NCBI RefSeq assembly: GCF_900100755.1
Contig: NZ_FNCI01000009.1
Span: 57,112-121,111, forward strand
Origin: Onishia taeanensis
GTDB taxonomy: Bacteria; Pseudomonadota; Gammaproteobacteria; Pseudomonadales; Halomonadaceae
Direction: 5' to 3'
Length of the DNA: 64,000 bases
The first letter of the stretch is position 1. Every line of letters begins with the position of its first letter. The notes below the pieces were generated by a model. The model was not told the DNA's origin. It did not search any database and saw only the letters and a list, made by a program, of their open reading frames with translations. Shown here piece by piece: positions 18,020-27,457 of this stretch. Position numbers and translations under genes: made by a program.

Positions 18020-18852
18020 TGCTTTTGCATTTCACCAAGATGCACGGGCTCGGCAACGACTTCATGGTCGTCGACCTGATCACCCAGCGGGCCAGGCTGC
18101 TCGACGAGCAGGTGCGCGAACTGGCCGACCGGCACTTCGGCATCGGCTTCGATCAGCTGCTAATCGTCGAACCGCCGCTGGACCCGGACATGGACTTTCG
18201 CTACCGGATCTTCAACGCCGACGGCAGCGAAGTGGAGAACTGCGGCAACGGCGCGCGCTGCTTCGCCCGCTTCGTGCGCGACCAGCGGCTGACCCACAAG
18301 CATGAGATCCACGTCGAGACCCGCGGCGGCCCGCTGACCCTCAAGGTCGAGAACGACGGCCGGGTCAGCGTCGACATGGGCGTGCCCCGCTTTGCCCCCC
18401 AAAGCCTGCCCTTCGAGGCCGATGAGGATCGCCTGCGCCACCGCCTGGAAGTGGACGGCGAAACGCACGAGATCGGCGTGGCGTCCATGGGCAACCCTCA
18501 TGCGGTGCTCAGGGTCGAGGACATCGACACCGCCCCAGTGGCTCGCTTGGGACCCGCAATCGAAGCGCACCCGCGCTTCCCGCGCCGCGTCAACGTCGGC
18601 TTCATGCAGGTGGTGTCGCCCCACGAGATTCGCCTGCGGGTCTTCGAGCGCGGCAGCGGAGAGACCATGGCCTGCGGCACCGGCGCCTGCGCGGCAGTCG
18701 CCTGCGGCATCCGTCAGGGCCTGCTCGAAAGCCCGGTCACCGTGCACCTGCGCGGCGGCGATCTGACCATCGCCTGGCCGGACCAGGATGCCCCTTTGGT
18801 AATGACCGGACCGGTTGTGCGTGTCTTCGACGGGCGGGTCGCGCTAAGCTGA
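18019..18852 (+). CDS. dapF: Diaminopimelate epimerase
   Basis: A 277-residue cofactor-independent racemase that converts LL- to meso-diaminopimelate for lysine and peptidoglycan. Both catalytic cysteines are visible in their motifs: [13 protein letters not shown] (about residue 75) and [11 protein letters not shown] (about 220). It opens [15 protein letters not shown] as usual. Overlaps lysA by one base. The DUF484-xerC-HAD genes follow on the same strand, as in E. coli (dapF-yigA-xerC-yigB). Confidence 0.98.
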   Translation: MLLHFTKMHGLGNDFMVVDLITQRARLLDEQVRELADRHFGIGFDQLLIVEPPLDPDMDFRYRIFNADGSEVENCGNGARCFARFVRDQRLTHKHEIHVETRGGPLTLKVENDGRVSVDMGVPRFAPQSLPFEADEDRLRHRLEVDGETHEIGVASMGNPHAVLRVEDIDTAPVARLGPAIEAHPRFPRRVNVGFMQVVSPHEIRLRVFERGSGETMACGTGACAAVACGIRQGLLESPVTVHLRGGDLTIAWPDQDAPLVMTGPVVRVFDGRVALS

Positions 18853-18907
18853 CCCCGCGCCGCTATTCCGATGGCATGGCGAAACGAGACGACAGAAGGA
18901 GTGCCCC

Positions 18908-19645
18908 ATGGCCGGTGCCAAGATCCCCGAGCCGCGCCAGACCCTGGACCCGGAGATGGTCGCTCACTGGCTGGCGCGCCACCCTGACTTCTTCGAAGGG
19001 CGAGAGGGCCTGTTACAGCAGCTAAAGGTCCCGCATCCCGAGGGCCGCGGCGCCACCTCGCTGCTCGAGCGTCTGGTCCATGACCTGCGCGGCCGCGCCG
19101 AGACCGCCGAATGGCGTCTCGAGACACTGCTGGAGTCGGCACGCCACAACGAGGCGCAGTACCGCCGCATCCGGGAGCTGGTACTGGCCCTGCTCGAGAC
19201 CGAGAGCAACGACGACCTGGGCCAGGCCCTGGCGCGGGAACTCAGCGAGCGCTTTCAGACTCCCCAGGTGGCGCTCTGGTGCCCGTCCAGCCTCAGCGAT
19301 GGCGAGGCCACTCCGCCCCAGGCGCCGCGACAGGTCCTCGACTCGGCCGCCGAGACGCGCTTATCGGCGCTGCTCGATGGCCGTGCCAGCCGCTGCGCGC
19401 GACTCTCGGTCACCGACTGGAAGCGCCTGCTGCCCCACGCCAAGGTGCCCGACAAGCCAGGCTCCTGCGCCTTGACCCGCCTGGCGCTAGGCGAGCCGCT
19501 GGGCTACCTGGTACTGGCGAGCCCCGACCCAGACCACTTCCGGGCGAGCCTCGACACTCTATTCACCGAATACGTGGGCGAGGTGGTGGCACGGCTGCTG
19601 ACCCGCCATGCCCCGCCGCCCCATGACACCCCACGGCATGCCTGA
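18908..19645 (+). CDS. DUF484 (YigA-like) GAF-fold protein
   Basis: A 245-residue cytoplasmic protein of the DUF484 family. It shows the opening VAHWLARHPDFFEGREGLL, then LKVPHPEGRGATSLLERLV, a helical region, and a GAF-like C-terminal half ending GYLVLASPDPDHFR. Function is not established; the invariant position before xerC suggests a link to it. A GAAGGAG site precedes ATG 18908, and its end overlaps the probable xerC start. Confidence 0.9.
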   Translation: MAGAKIPEPRQTLDPEMVAHWLARHPDFFEGREGLLQQLKVPHPEGRGATSLLERLVHDLRGRAETAEWRLETLLESARHNEAQYRRIRELVLALLETESNDDLGQALARELSERFQTPQVALWCPSSLSDGEATPPQAPRQVLDSAAETRLSALLDGRASRCARLSVTDWKRLLPHAKVPDKPGSCALTRLALGEPLGYLVLASPDPDHFRASLDTLFTEYVGEVVARLLTRHAPPPHDTPRHA

Positions 19646-20555
19646 GCCGAGCCTCGAGGCGCCGCTGACGGCCTTCCTCGAAGCCTTGGCACGCCACGCA
19701 AGCCCGGCTACCGTCGATGCCTATCGGCGCGATTTGGCCCGCTTCCGCGCCTTCGCCGAGGAGGCCTCGCTTGAGTCCTGGTCGCAGCTGGACGCCGCCC
19801 TGGTGCGGCGCTTCCTGGGCCAGGAGCGCAGCCGCGGGCTGGCACCGCGAAGCCTGGCCCGGCGCCGCGCGGCCCTGTCACGCTTCGCCGACGCCCTGGT
19901 GCACGATGGCGTCCTCACCCATAACCCGGTGGCACTAACGCCCTCACCGCGCCAGCCACAGCACTTGCCGCGCCCCGTGGACGTCGACCAACTGGCGCAC
20001 TTCCTGAACACCCCGCATGACGACAGCCCGTTGGCGCGCCGCGACCAGGCCATGCTGGAGCTCTTCTATTCCAGCGGCCTGCGCCTGGCCGAACTGGCGG
20101 CGCTCGACCTGGTCGATCTCGAATCGATGCGAGTGCGCGTGATCGGCAAGGGTGGCAAGCCTCGCCAGGTACCGGTCGGGCGCCGCGCCACTGCGGCGCT
20201 GGAGGCCTGGATCAAGGCCCGCGGCCAGTGGGCAGCGGCCGACGAGCCGGCGCTGTTCGTCGGCAAGCGCGGCACCCGACTCGGCCATCGCGCCATTCAG
20301 CTTCGCCTGGCGTCCCTTGCCCGGGAGCGCGGCCTTGCCGAGCACCTGCACCCGCACCGGCTGCGCCACTCCTTCGCCAGCCATCTGCTGGAATCGAGCC
20401 AGGACCTGCGCGCTGTCCAGGAGCTGCTTGGCCATGCCCATCTTTCGACCACCCAGGTATACACCCGGCTCGACTGGCAGCACCTGGCCGCCAGCTACGA
20501 TGCCGCCCATCCAAGGGCGCGACGCCGCCCGACGTCCGACGAGGGAACATCATGA
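19638..20555 (+). CDS. xerC: Tyrosine recombinase XerC
   Basis: About 305 residues; with XerD it resolves chromosome dimers at dif. The N-terminal SAM-like domain (FLEALARHASPATVDAYRRDL) is followed by the catalytic domain with all expected residues: Arg in YSSGLRLAELAAL, Lys in GKGGKPRQVP, His-x-x-Arg in HPHRLRHSFASHLL, His in LGHAHLSTTQVY and the nucleophilic Tyr in that last motif. The start is ambiguous: ATG 19638 overlaps the DUF484 stop, while 19608 and 19623 are in frame; none has a strong ribosome site, consistent with coupling to the upstream gene. Confidence 0.95.
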   Translation: MPEPSLEAPLTAFLEALARHASPATVDAYRRDLARFRAFAEEASLESWSQLDAALVRRFLGQERSRGLAPRSLARRRAALSRFADALVHDGVLTHNPVALTPSPRQPQHLPRPVDVDQLAHFLNTPHDDSPLARRDQAMLELFYSSGLRLAELAALDLVDLESMRVRVIGKGGKPRQVPVGRRATAALEAWIKARGQWAAADEPALFVGKRGTRLGHRAIQLRLASLARERGLAEHLHPHRLRHSFASHLLESSQDLRAVQELLGHAHLSTTQVYTRLDWQHLAASYDAAHPRARRRPTSDEGTS

Positions 20556-21307
20556 CACCGGCCCGCCCCCTGACGGCCCTGACCTTCGACCTCGACGACA
20601 CCCTCTGGGATAACGGCCAGGTCATGGTCCATACGGAAAACGGCCACTACGCCTGGCTCGACGAGGCCCTGACCACCTGGCACGCCCCGCGCCTCGACAC
20701 CCTGGGCCGCTTCAGCGAGCGTTTCCCGATCACCGCCTACCAGCAGCGCCGCGGCGAACTGGCCGCGCGCCACCCGCTGCGTCGTGGCGACTTCACCTGG
20801 ATTCGTGAGCAGAGCCTCTATGAGCTGCTGACCGAGTATGGACTGTCTAACGAGGAGTCTCGGCGCTGGGCCACCGCCGCCATGGACGAGTTCATGACCC
20901 TGCGCCATCGCCTCACGCCCTATCCCGAGGTCGAGTCGCTGCTCGAAAGCCTCGGCGCGGACTTCCGTCTGGCCGCCGTCACCAACGGTAACGTCGATCT
21001 GACGAGATTGCCGCTGGCGCGTCATTTCCCGGTGCGCATTGCCGCCGGCGAGATGCACGCGCCCAAACCCGACGCGCGCCCTTTCCTGGCGGCTCTGTCA
21101 CGTCTGATGGCGACGCCCTCACAGGCCATGCATGTGGGAGACTCCTGGGCCGAAGACGTGCTGCCGGCCCAGCGCCTGGGAATGCGCGTAGCGTGGATCG
21201 ACAAGCGTGACGAGGGGCTACCCTCGCCGTTGCCGGGCGTACATCGGTTGGGCCACGTGCGGGAGCTGCCCGCGCTGCTGGCGAGCCTAGAGGAAGACGG
21301 CCGCTGA
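20552..21307 (+). CDS. yigB: HAD-family phosphatase (YigB-like)
   Basis: A 251-residue haloacid dehalogenase-type hydrolase. Motif I FDLDDTLWDN (nucleophile Asp and acid Asp), motif II VTNGN, a Lys in HAPKPDARPF and motif IV HVGDSWAEDVLPAQ are all present. In E. coli YigB dephosphorylates FMN among other small phosphates, so 5-amino-6-ribitylamino-uracil or FMN phosphatase activity is possible but not shown here. ATG 20552 overlaps the xerC stop by 4 bases and lies after GAGGGA. Last gene of the lysA-yigB run. Confidence 0.93.
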   Translation: MTPARPLTALTFDLDDTLWDNGQVMVHTENGHYAWLDEALTTWHAPRLDTLGRFSERFPITAYQQRRGELAARHPLRRGDFTWIREQSLYELLTEYGLSNEESRRWATAAMDEFMTLRHRLTPYPEVESLLESLGADFRLAAVTNGNVDLTRLPLARHFPVRIAAGEMHAPKPDARPFLAALSRLMATPSQAMHVGDSWAEDVLPAQRLGMRVAWIDKRDEGLPSPLPGVHRLGHVRELPALLASLEEDGR

Positions 21308-21490
21308 TATTGGCGTCGCCCACCGACCTCTCTGCGGGGCCGAGTGATAGAGCCCCAAGCGCATTGCTGAAAGCTGATTGACGGGGACGGGGCAAGCGAG
21401 GCTGGAAAAAGCAAGGCGGGAAAGAAGCATGGCCAGAGCCCGCTGGTGAGCAAAGGTCGTGCTTGAGCCGCGACGAGCCCACGGAAACTC

Positions 21491-21519
21491 TTGTACAAAT
21501 AGCGGCGCAGAACCATACT
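21491..21519 (+). promoter_or_regulatory. Sigma-70-like promoter with repeated ACTCTTGTACA motif
   Basis: TTGTAC (21491-21496), a 17-base spacer and CATACT (21514-21519) form a plausible promoter for the orphan gene at 21552. The 11-mer ACTCTTGTACA occurs at 21487-21497 and again at 21517-21527, exactly 30 bases apart, i.e. on the same helix face; it may be an operator. Confidence 0.5.
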
Positions 21520-21551
21520 CTTGTACAGGATATGTATAGGAGGCACCGCCC

Positions 21552-21974
21552 ATGCACCCTCTCGACTGCACCGCCTCGGCCAAGGCAGGCTTTTTCCCCA
21601 GCCCCAGAGGCTTACAAAGCCCATCCCCTCTCCTGGCACTGGTGTTGGCCATATTGCTTGGCTGGGGGCTCAGCGCCGCATCCCTCAACCCGATGCTCAA
21701 TCACAGCCAGGCTTCGCTGCCGACACAAGCCATTCAAGAGACAATAGCCAAGCCCGCTGTCGCCGCTGTCACAGTGAGCGGCACGGCCAACACCGCGCCG
21801 TCGATAAAGGCCTGGGCGGGGCTAGGTGAAGCGCCCCGGCGCACCTGGCCACCGCGCTCGGAGCGCGATGTGGCCGACCTGGAAGGTGCCGGCTGCACGG
21901 CGGAGTGTCTAAAGACTCTGCGCCAGCGACTCCTCGATCATCACCGTCAGGCGGCGCCGGTCTGGGTGTTCTAA
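21552..21974 (+). CDS. Orphan single-pass membrane protein, function unknown
   Basis: A 140-residue protein I cannot assign to a family. A basic N-terminus precedes one hydrophobic helix (about 27-45, PLLALVLAILLGWGLSAAS), then an Ala/Thr/Pro-rich stretch and a C-terminal part with a Cys pair (GAGCTAECLKTLRQRLLDHH). It is probably anchored in the inner membrane with the C-terminus outside, where the two Cys could form a disulfide. ATG 21552 has an excellent AGGAGG ribosome site and a promoter-like sequence upstream, which is why I regard it as real. Convergent with engB; no terminator seen. Confidence 0.6.
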   Translation: MHPLDCTASAKAGFFPSPRGLQSPSPLLALVLAILLGWGLSAASLNPMLNHSQASLPTQAIQETIAKPAVAAVTVSGTANTAPSIKAWAGLGEAPRRTWPPRSERDVADLEGAGCTAECLKTLRQRLLDHHRQAAPVWVF

Positions 21975-22027
21975 CCGTCTGACCTGCTCGATCACGGCCT
22001 TAGAAAGACCGAGCTCCGCTTGCTTTA

Positions 22028-22651
22028 TCAGCTTGAGCTTGTCTCGTCGCCCAGCAGCCAATCATCGAGCTGGCGATGCACTTCATCGACCCCCTGGCGC
22101 TTGAGCGCTGAAAACAGCTGCACCGATACCAGGTCTTCCCACTCCCGCAGCCGCCCGCGCACATTGTGCAACGCGTTCTTGGCCGCCCCAGGCTTCAGCT
22201 TGTCGGCCTTGGTCAGCAGGATGCGAACCGGCATGTCCTTGTCGTCGGCCCAGCCAAGCATCATCTCGTCGAACTCGGTCAGCGGATGGCGCACGTCCAT
22301 CAGCAATACCAGGCCCCGCAGCGAATCACGCTCCTGCAGATATTCCGCCAGGTGACGCTGCCACTCGAGCTTGACCTGCTCCGGCACTTTGGCGTAGCCA
22401 TAGCCCGGCAGGTCCACCAGGCGACACTCTTCGCCATTGGCGAGGCCGAAGAAGTTGATCAGTTGGGTGCGGCCGGGCGTCTTGGAGGTCCGCGCTAACG
22501 CTTTCTGCTGCGTCAGGGCATTGATGGCGCTGGATTTTCCTGCATTCGAGCGGCCGGCAAAGGCCACTTCGACGCCCAGGTCGGGCGGGCACTTGGCCAG
22601 CGTCGGCGCACTGGTGAGGAAACGGGCAGTCTGATAATTGAGACGCGGCAT
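22028..22651 (-). CDS. engB: Ribosome biogenesis GTPase YihA/YsxC (EngB)
   Basis: A 207-residue TRAFAC GTPase needed for 50S assembly and cell division. G1 is [16 protein letters not shown]2 [14 protein letters not shown]3 [12 protein letters not shown], and G4 LTKADKL. ATG 22651 ([15 protein letters not shown]) matches the family; the longer in-frame start at 22693 overlaps the promoter region. Divergent from the cytochrome c4 gene, an arrangement shared with Pseudomonas. Confidence 0.97.
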   Translation of the reverse strand: MPRLNYQTARFLTSAPTLAKCPPDLGVEVAFAGRSNAGKSSAINALTQQKALARTSKTPGRTQLINFFGLANGEECRLVDLPGYGYAKVPEQVKLEWQRHLAEYLQERDSLRGLVLLMDVRHPLTEFDEMMLGWADDKDMPVRILLTKADKLKPGAAKNALHNVRGRLREWEDLVSVQLFSALKRQGVDEVHRQLDDWLLGDETSSS

Positions 22652-22887
22652 GATCGGTGGGAATCCTGAGGCTTGACGGCGACGAACGGGCAATTCAAGT
22701 TGCTAGATGTACTGGCTATACTGAAGTTTCTAATATCTGCGCCATAGAGTTCGCTAGTGTACCACCGCGCTCTCACCGACCGCGAACAGCGCTCTGACGG
22801 TTAGGCCGCACTCACGGCGAGGCGCTTCCGCCAGGGCATACCGGTCAATCACGGCCAGGCATCACGTTTAGGCAGAGTGGACTTGCG

Positions 22888-23508
22888 ATGAGAAAGTTAC
22901 TGGCACTGGCAGGCTTGGCCATCACCCTGAGCGCCAGCGGCGTGACCCAGGCCGAACTCAAGGGCGACCCGGCCGCGGGTCGCGAAATGGCGCAGACCTG
23001 CGCTGCCTGTCACGGCGCCGAAGGGATCAGTGCCGTGGGCATCTTCCCCAATCTCGCAGGGCAGCAGGCGTCTTACCTGACCAAGCAGATCCTGGACATC
23101 CGCGACGGCAAGCGGGTAGTGCCCCAGATGGCCGGGCAGGTCGATAACTTCTCCGACCAAGATGCCGCCGACGTGGCCGCCTACTTTGCCAGCAAGGCGC
23201 CGAACCTGGGCCAGGTCGATGCAGCGGCGGAAGTCATCGCCCGCGGTCAGGAACTCTATCGTGCTGGCGATATGGCCAAGGGCATCCCGGCCTGCAGCGC
23301 CTGCCATAGCCCAACGGGGCAAGGCATCGGCACCGCGGCCTACCCGGCGCTGTCCGGCCAGAAAACCGACTATATCGTGTCCACGCTCCAAGCCTTCGCC
23401 GCCGGCGAACGAGACAACGACCCTAATGCCATCATGCGCACCATTGCCGGCAAGATGAGCGATGACGACATGCAGGCGGTCTCCCAATACGTCTTGGGCC
23501 TTTATTGA
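22888..23508 (+). CDS. Diheme cytochrome c4
   Basis: A 206-residue periplasmic protein with a signal peptide (ends TQA) and two cytochrome-c domains. Heme motifs are CAACH (Cys38, Cys41, His42) and CSACH (Cys136, Cys139, His140); conserved Met ligands lie in PQMAGQ and RTIAGKMS. Cytochrome c4 carries electrons from the bc1 complex to terminal oxidases, often cbb3. Divergent from engB and upstream of dsbA, the same order as in pseudomonads; DsbA oxidises cysteines in such periplasmic proteins. The 303-base gap to dsbA holds only a weak terminator and the dsbA leader. Confidence 0.96.
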   Translation: MRKLLALAGLAITLSASGVTQAELKGDPAAGREMAQTCAACHGAEGISAVGIFPNLAGQQASYLTKQILDIRDGKRVVPQMAGQVDNFSDQDAADVAAYFASKAPNLGQVDAAAEVIARGQELYRAGDMAKGIPACSACHSPTGQGIGTAAYPALSGQKTDYIVSTLQAFAAGERDNDPNAIMRTIAGKMSDDDMQAVSQYVLGLY

Positions 23509-23613
23509 GTCCCGCATAAGAAAGGCGCCTAGCAGCCCACCGGTGCCCGAGCGTTGCATGAACGGGGCTGCCTAAGGCGGCAGGTTGAGGGCTAGAGCGC
23601 AGATCCGATGAGG

Positions 23614-23633
23614 GCGGCCAGGGGCCGCTCTTT
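23614..23633 (+). terminator. Weak intrinsic terminator after cytochrome c4
   Basis: GCGGCC (23614-23619), loop AGG, GGCCGC (23623-23628), then TCTTT. Short stem and broken T-run, so only a candidate. Confidence 0.35.
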
Positions 23634-23811
23634 GCGTTGATGGCCACCGCGCCGAGATATGCTGTCAGCGTGCACGGCTAATGGAACCCTATCGCCCGGC
23701 TGGGCTCAAAGCCGGTGGCTGGGGCTCACCCCGCCGGCATTTCCTGTTACCTTTGTGGATATCTTCACGGTTCCGCGATCCGTACAAGCCCTTTCAAGGA
23801 GAGTCTGTCGC

Positions 23812-24450
23812 ATGCTCAAGACACTAAGCGTTGCCCTCATCGGCCTCGGCATGTCCACCCTGGCCATGGCGGCCCCAACGGTTGCCGGCGAGCACTACCG
23901 AGTGCTGGACGAGCCGGTGCCGACCCGCGTTGAGGACGGCCAGATCGCGGTCACAGAAGCATTCTGGTACGGCTGCCCGCACTGCTACAAGCTCGAGAAA
24001 CCGCTTAACGCCTGGGTGTCGGAATTACCCGATGACGTGACCTTCCAGCGCATGCCGGCCACCATGGGCGGTGCCTGGAATCGCCACGCCATGGCGTTCT
24101 ATGCCGCCAAGCAGTTGGGCATCCAGGAAGAGATTCACGAGGATTTCTTCGACGCGATCCACCAGCAAGGCGAGCAGTTGACCGACCCCGAAGACATCGC
24201 CACCTTCTTCAGCGACTACGGTGTCAGCAGGCAAGACGCACTCGACGCGCTGAACTCCTTCGGCGTCAAGAGCGAGGTCAACCAGGCCCATGCCCGCATG
24301 CGCGCCATGCAGCTAATGGGCGTGCCGGCCCTGATCGTCGACGGCCGCTATGTGATCACTCCCTCGAGCGCCGGCAGCCTCGAGAACATGCCTCAGATCG
24401 CCGGCGAGCTCATCGACCAGGTCCGCGAGGAACGCGACGACGCCTCATGA
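23812..24450 (+). CDS. dsbA: Thiol:disulfide interchange protein DsbA
   Basis: A 212-residue periplasmic oxidoreductase that introduces disulfides into exported proteins. The signal peptide ends at AMAA; the thioredoxin-fold active site is WYGCPHCYKLE (Cys55, Cys58) and the cis-proline loop is MGVPALIVDGRYV. A helical insertion lies between. ATG 23812 has AAGGAGAG upstream; a longer in-frame start at 23659 would destroy the signal peptide. An EEP-fold protein gene follows 37 bases later. Confidence 0.97.
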   Translation: MLKTLSVALIGLGMSTLAMAAPTVAGEHYRVLDEPVPTRVEDGQIAVTEAFWYGCPHCYKLEKPLNAWVSELPDDVTFQRMPATMGGAWNRHAMAFYAAKQLGIQEEIHEDFFDAIHQQGEQLTDPEDIATFFSDYGVSRQDALDALNSFGVKSEVNQAHARMRAMQLMGVPALIVDGRYVITPSSAGSLENMPQIAGELIDQVREERDDAS

Positions 24451-24487
24451 GCGAGACACACGCTTCCAGATACGGGGCAGGTGTGTC

Positions 24488-25303
24488 ATGAGTCACGCCA
24501 TGCCCCGCGCCGAAGGCCATTGGCTGCCTCACGACAGCCACCTCCTGCGTTTGCTGACCTTCAACCTGCAGGTCGGCATTCAGACCTCGGCGTACCATCA
24601 TTATCTGACCCGCAGCTGGCAGCACCTGCTGCCGCACCCTCGTCGCCTCGACCGTCTCGCGATGATGAGCGACGTGCTTAAGGACTTTGACCTCGTCGGC
24701 CTGCAGGAGGTCGACGGGGGCAGCTTTCGGTCCAACCACGTCAACCAGGTCGAGTACCTGGCCAGCAAGGCCAAATTTCCTCATCACTATCAGCAGCTTA
24801 ATCGCAACCTGGGGCGGGTCGCCCAGCACAGCAATGGTCTACTGTCGCGGCTCAAGCCCACGCAGCTCATGGAGCATCGCCTCCCCGGCACCCTACCCGG
24901 ACGCGGCGCCATCCATGCCCAATTCGGCACCGGCCCAGACGCCCTGCACCTCTTCGTCGCCCATCTGGCGCTGGGCTATCGCACCCGCTCCCGGCAGCTG
25001 GATTACCTGAGCGAGATCATCAGCCCTCTTCACCACGTGGTGGTGATGGGCGATCTGAACTGCACCCCTGAACAACTGCACTCCCACGACCGGTTCTGCG
25101 CCGCCTTGCCGCTAGACCCGGTGCTTCCCCCCTTGAGCTACCCATCCTGGCAGCCGCGTCGGGCGCTGGATCACATTTTGCTCTCCAGGTCCCTCGCCGC
25201 CACCGAAGTGCGCGTGCTCGACCAGCTGTTCTCCGACCATTTGCCGATCGCCGTCGATATCACCCTGCCAGCGGCATGCATTGCCGCCCTGGGCAATAGG
25301 TAA
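24488..25303 (+). CDS. Endonuclease/exonuclease/phosphatase-fold protein
   Basis: A 271-residue protein of the EEP (DNase I-like) superfamily. Metal and catalytic motifs are visible in order: TFNLQVG, GLQEVDGG (metal Glu), VAHLAL (His), VMGDLNCTPEQL (Asp/Asn), RALDHILL and FSDHLPIAVDI (final Asp-His). It has no signal peptide. Substrate cannot be told from sequence; homologues sit next to dsbA in Pseudomonas and related genera without a defined role. ATG 24488 is preceded by GGGGCAGG. Confidence 0.88.
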   Translation: MSHAMPRAEGHWLPHDSHLLRLLTFNLQVGIQTSAYHHYLTRSWQHLLPHPRRLDRLAMMSDVLKDFDLVGLQEVDGGSFRSNHVNQVEYLASKAKFPHHYQQLNRNLGRVAQHSNGLLSRLKPTQLMEHRLPGTLPGRGAIHAQFGTGPDALHLFVAHLALGYRTRSRQLDYLSEIISPLHHVVVMGDLNCTPEQLHSHDRFCAALPLDPVLPPLSYPSWQPRRALDHILLSRSLAATEVRVLDQLFSDHLPIAVDITLPAACIAALGNR

Positions 25304-25462
25304 GACCAATTAATTCGACCAATGGATAAGTGCTTGCCGTAACAGCGCTTAGGCAAATAACGTACACTCATCGACCATGGTGGTAGTTACCGCCCGCTCG
25401 GCTTGCCATGGCTGGCGAGCCTGCAGCGTCGACCTACGTTGGATACCCAAAGCGAGACTCTC

Positions 25463-26017
25463 ATGCCCCCTTCTTCCACTCTGCCGGGCATCTTTGCCAG
25501 GCTTGACCAGACCTCCGAATGGCTGGGCAAAAGCCTGGCCTGGTTGATCCTGATCATGATGCTGATCCAGTTCCTGATCGTGGTGCTGCGCTACGCCTTC
25601 AACTTCAACAGCATCCCGATGCAGGAGTCGGTGATGTATATGCACGCCAGCGTCTTCATGCTGGCTGCCGGCTACACCCTCAAGCACGATGGCCATGTGC
25701 GGGTCGATATCTTCTATCGCGCCATGACGGCGCGCAAGAAGGCGCTGGTCGACCTGCTCGGCACCCTCTTCCTGCTGATGCCGGTGATGATCTTCGTGAT
25801 CCTGTCGAGTCTTGGCTATGTGGAAAAATCCTGGGCGATACATGAAGGCTCGCCGGAGTCCGGCGGTATCCCCGGCGTCTTTCTGCTCAAGACACTGATC
25901 CCTGCATTCGCGGGCCTGATGATGCTGCAGGGAATCGTCGAGATCGCACGTAACGCCATGATCCTGACCGGGCGCCTGTCGCCGACCCACGATGACGACG
26001 CTGAGGAACTGCTGTAA
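25463..26017 (+). CDS. TRAP transporter small membrane subunit (DctQ type)
   Basis: A 184-residue four-helix inner-membrane protein. Family marks are WLILIMMLIQFLIVVLRY in helix 1, the QESVMYMHASVFMLAAGYTLKHDGHVRVD region and the terminal helix LIPAFAGLMMLQGIVEI. It forms the membrane complex with the DctM gene, which it overlaps by one base (TAATG). The substrate-binding gene comes last here, an order (Q-M-P) seen in the 2-oxoacid/lactate-type TRAP systems. Confidence 0.94.
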   Translation: MPPSSTLPGIFARLDQTSEWLGKSLAWLILIMMLIQFLIVVLRYAFNFNSIPMQESVMYMHASVFMLAAGYTLKHDGHVRVDIFYRAMTARKKALVDLLGTLFLLMPVMIFVILSSLGYVEKSWAIHEGSPESGGIPGVFLLKTLIPAFAGLMMLQGIVEIARNAMILTGRLSPTHDDDAEELL

Positions 26018-27420
26018 TGCTGGAATTCATGCCCCTGATCCTGTTCGCCGTCATCTGCGTGGTGCTGATGTTCGGTTTCCCGGTCGCCCTGTCGCTGGCC
26101 GGCACCGCGCTTGCCTTTGCCGGCCTCGGCATGGGCCTCGAAGCGCTCGGCATCAATGCCCACTTCGACCCCAGCTTCCTGTCGGCCTTCCCGAATCGCC
26201 TCTACGGCATCATGACCAACCAGACTCTGCTGGCGGTGCCACTGTTCGTGCTGATGGGCGTATTGCTCGAGAAGTCTAAGGTCGCCGAGACACTGCTCGA
26301 TGCCATGGCGCTGCTGTTTGGCTCGCTGCGCGGCGGCCTGGGCATCTCGGTGACCCTGGTGGGCATGATGCTGGCGGCCTCTACCGGCATCGTCGGCGCC
26401 ACCGTGGTGACCATGGGCCTGCTGTCGCTGCCGACCATGCTCAAGCGCGGCTACAGCATGCCGCTGGCCACCGGCACCATCTGTGCCACCGGCACCCTGG
26501 GTCAGATCATTCCGCCGTCTATCGCCCTGGTACTGCTGGGTGACGTTCTGTCATCCGCCTATCAGCAGGCCCAGCTGTCGATGGGCATCTTCAGTCCCAA
26601 GACCGTCTCGGTCGGTGACTTGTTCATGGGCGCGCTGGTGCCTGGCCTGATCCTGGTGGCGCTCTACATCGCCTATGTCGCCTTCATTGCCTGGCTCAAG
26701 CCCGAGGCGGCGCCGCCTGCCGACCGTGAAGAGCTGATGGAGGAGCTGGGTCATCAGGGCAGTCTGTTCACCCTGCTGCTCAAGGGCCTGGTGCCGCCGA
26801 TCGTGCTGATCATTGCGGTGCTGGGCTCGATCCTCGGCGGCTTCGCCACGCCCACCGAGGCGTCGGCGGTGGGTGCCTTCGGCGCCCTGGTGCTGGCCCT
26901 GGCCTACCGCCAGCTGGACTTCAACACCCTCAAGGAAGCGCTGCGCTCTACCGCTCACGTCACCACCATGGTGTTCCTGATCCTGATCGGCGCGGCGCTG
27001 TTCTCACTGGTGTTCCGCGCCTTCGGCGGCGAAGAGCTGATCCACGAGGTCTTCAACAACATGCCGGGCGGCGTGGTGGGGGCAACCCTGGTGGTGATGG
27101 TGGTGATCTTCCTGCTCGGCTTCATCCTCGACTTCATCGAGATCACCTTCGTGGTGGTGCCGATCGTCGGGCCGATTCTGCTGGCTATGGGGCTCGATCC
27201 GGTCTGGCTGGGCATCATGATCGCCATCAACCTGCAGACCTCGTTCCTGACGCCGCCCTTTGGCTTCGCGCTGTTCTACCTGCGTGGCGTGGCGCCAGAG
27301 TCGGTGCCGACTTCGGCCATCTACCGGGGGGTCATCCCGTTCATCGGCCTGCAGATCGCCATGCTGATCGCCCTGGCCTTCTTCCCCGAACTCGCCACCT
27401 GGCTACCAGCGCAATTCTGA
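26017..27420 (+). CDS. TRAP transporter large permease (DctM type)
   Basis: A 467-residue permease with about 12 membrane helices that uses a sodium gradient. Landmarks: FPVALSLAGTALAFAGLGMG at the start, VGMMLAASTGIVGATVVTMGLLSLP, GTICATGTLGQIIPPSIALVLL, GGFATPTEASAVGAFGALVL (re-entrant/substrate region) and LQTSFLTPPFGFALFYLRG near the end. A charged loop inserted at about 230-245 (PPADREELMEELGHQG) fits the longer subfamily. Sodium-coupled uptake suits a halophile. Confidence 0.95.
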   Translation: MLEFMPLILFAVICVVLMFGFPVALSLAGTALAFAGLGMGLEALGINAHFDPSFLSAFPNRLYGIMTNQTLLAVPLFVLMGVLLEKSKVAETLLDAMALLFGSLRGGLGISVTLVGMMLAASTGIVGATVVTMGLLSLPTMLKRGYSMPLATGTICATGTLGQIIPPSIALVLLGDVLSSAYQQAQLSMGIFSPKTVSVGDLFMGALVPGLILVALYIAYVAFIAWLKPEAAPPADREELMEELGHQGSLFTLLLKGLVPPIVLIIAVLGSILGGFATPTEASAVGAFGALVLALAYRQLDFNTLKEALRSTAHVTTMVFLILIGAALFSLVFRAFGGEELIHEVFNNMPGGVVGATLVVMVVIFLLGFILDFIEITFVVVPIVGPILLAMGLDPVWLGIMIAINLQTSFLTPPFGFALFYLRGVAPESVPTSAIYRGVIPFIGLQIAMLIALAFFPELATWLPAQF

Positions 27421-27457
27421 CCGATGCTGTCTACATAAGAAGAACATGAAGTTTCCC

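Noticed and set aside
19638..20555. Tyrosine recombinase as evidence of an integrated element
   Set aside because: It is XerC in its conserved chromosomal position (DUF484-xerC-yigB); no att duplications or phage genes nearby.
21022..21639. Minus-strand frames of 137-205 residues across 21.0-21.7 kb
   Set aside because: They lack ribosome sites, are mutually overlapping and resemble nothing; the plus-strand gene at 21552 has an AGGAGG site.
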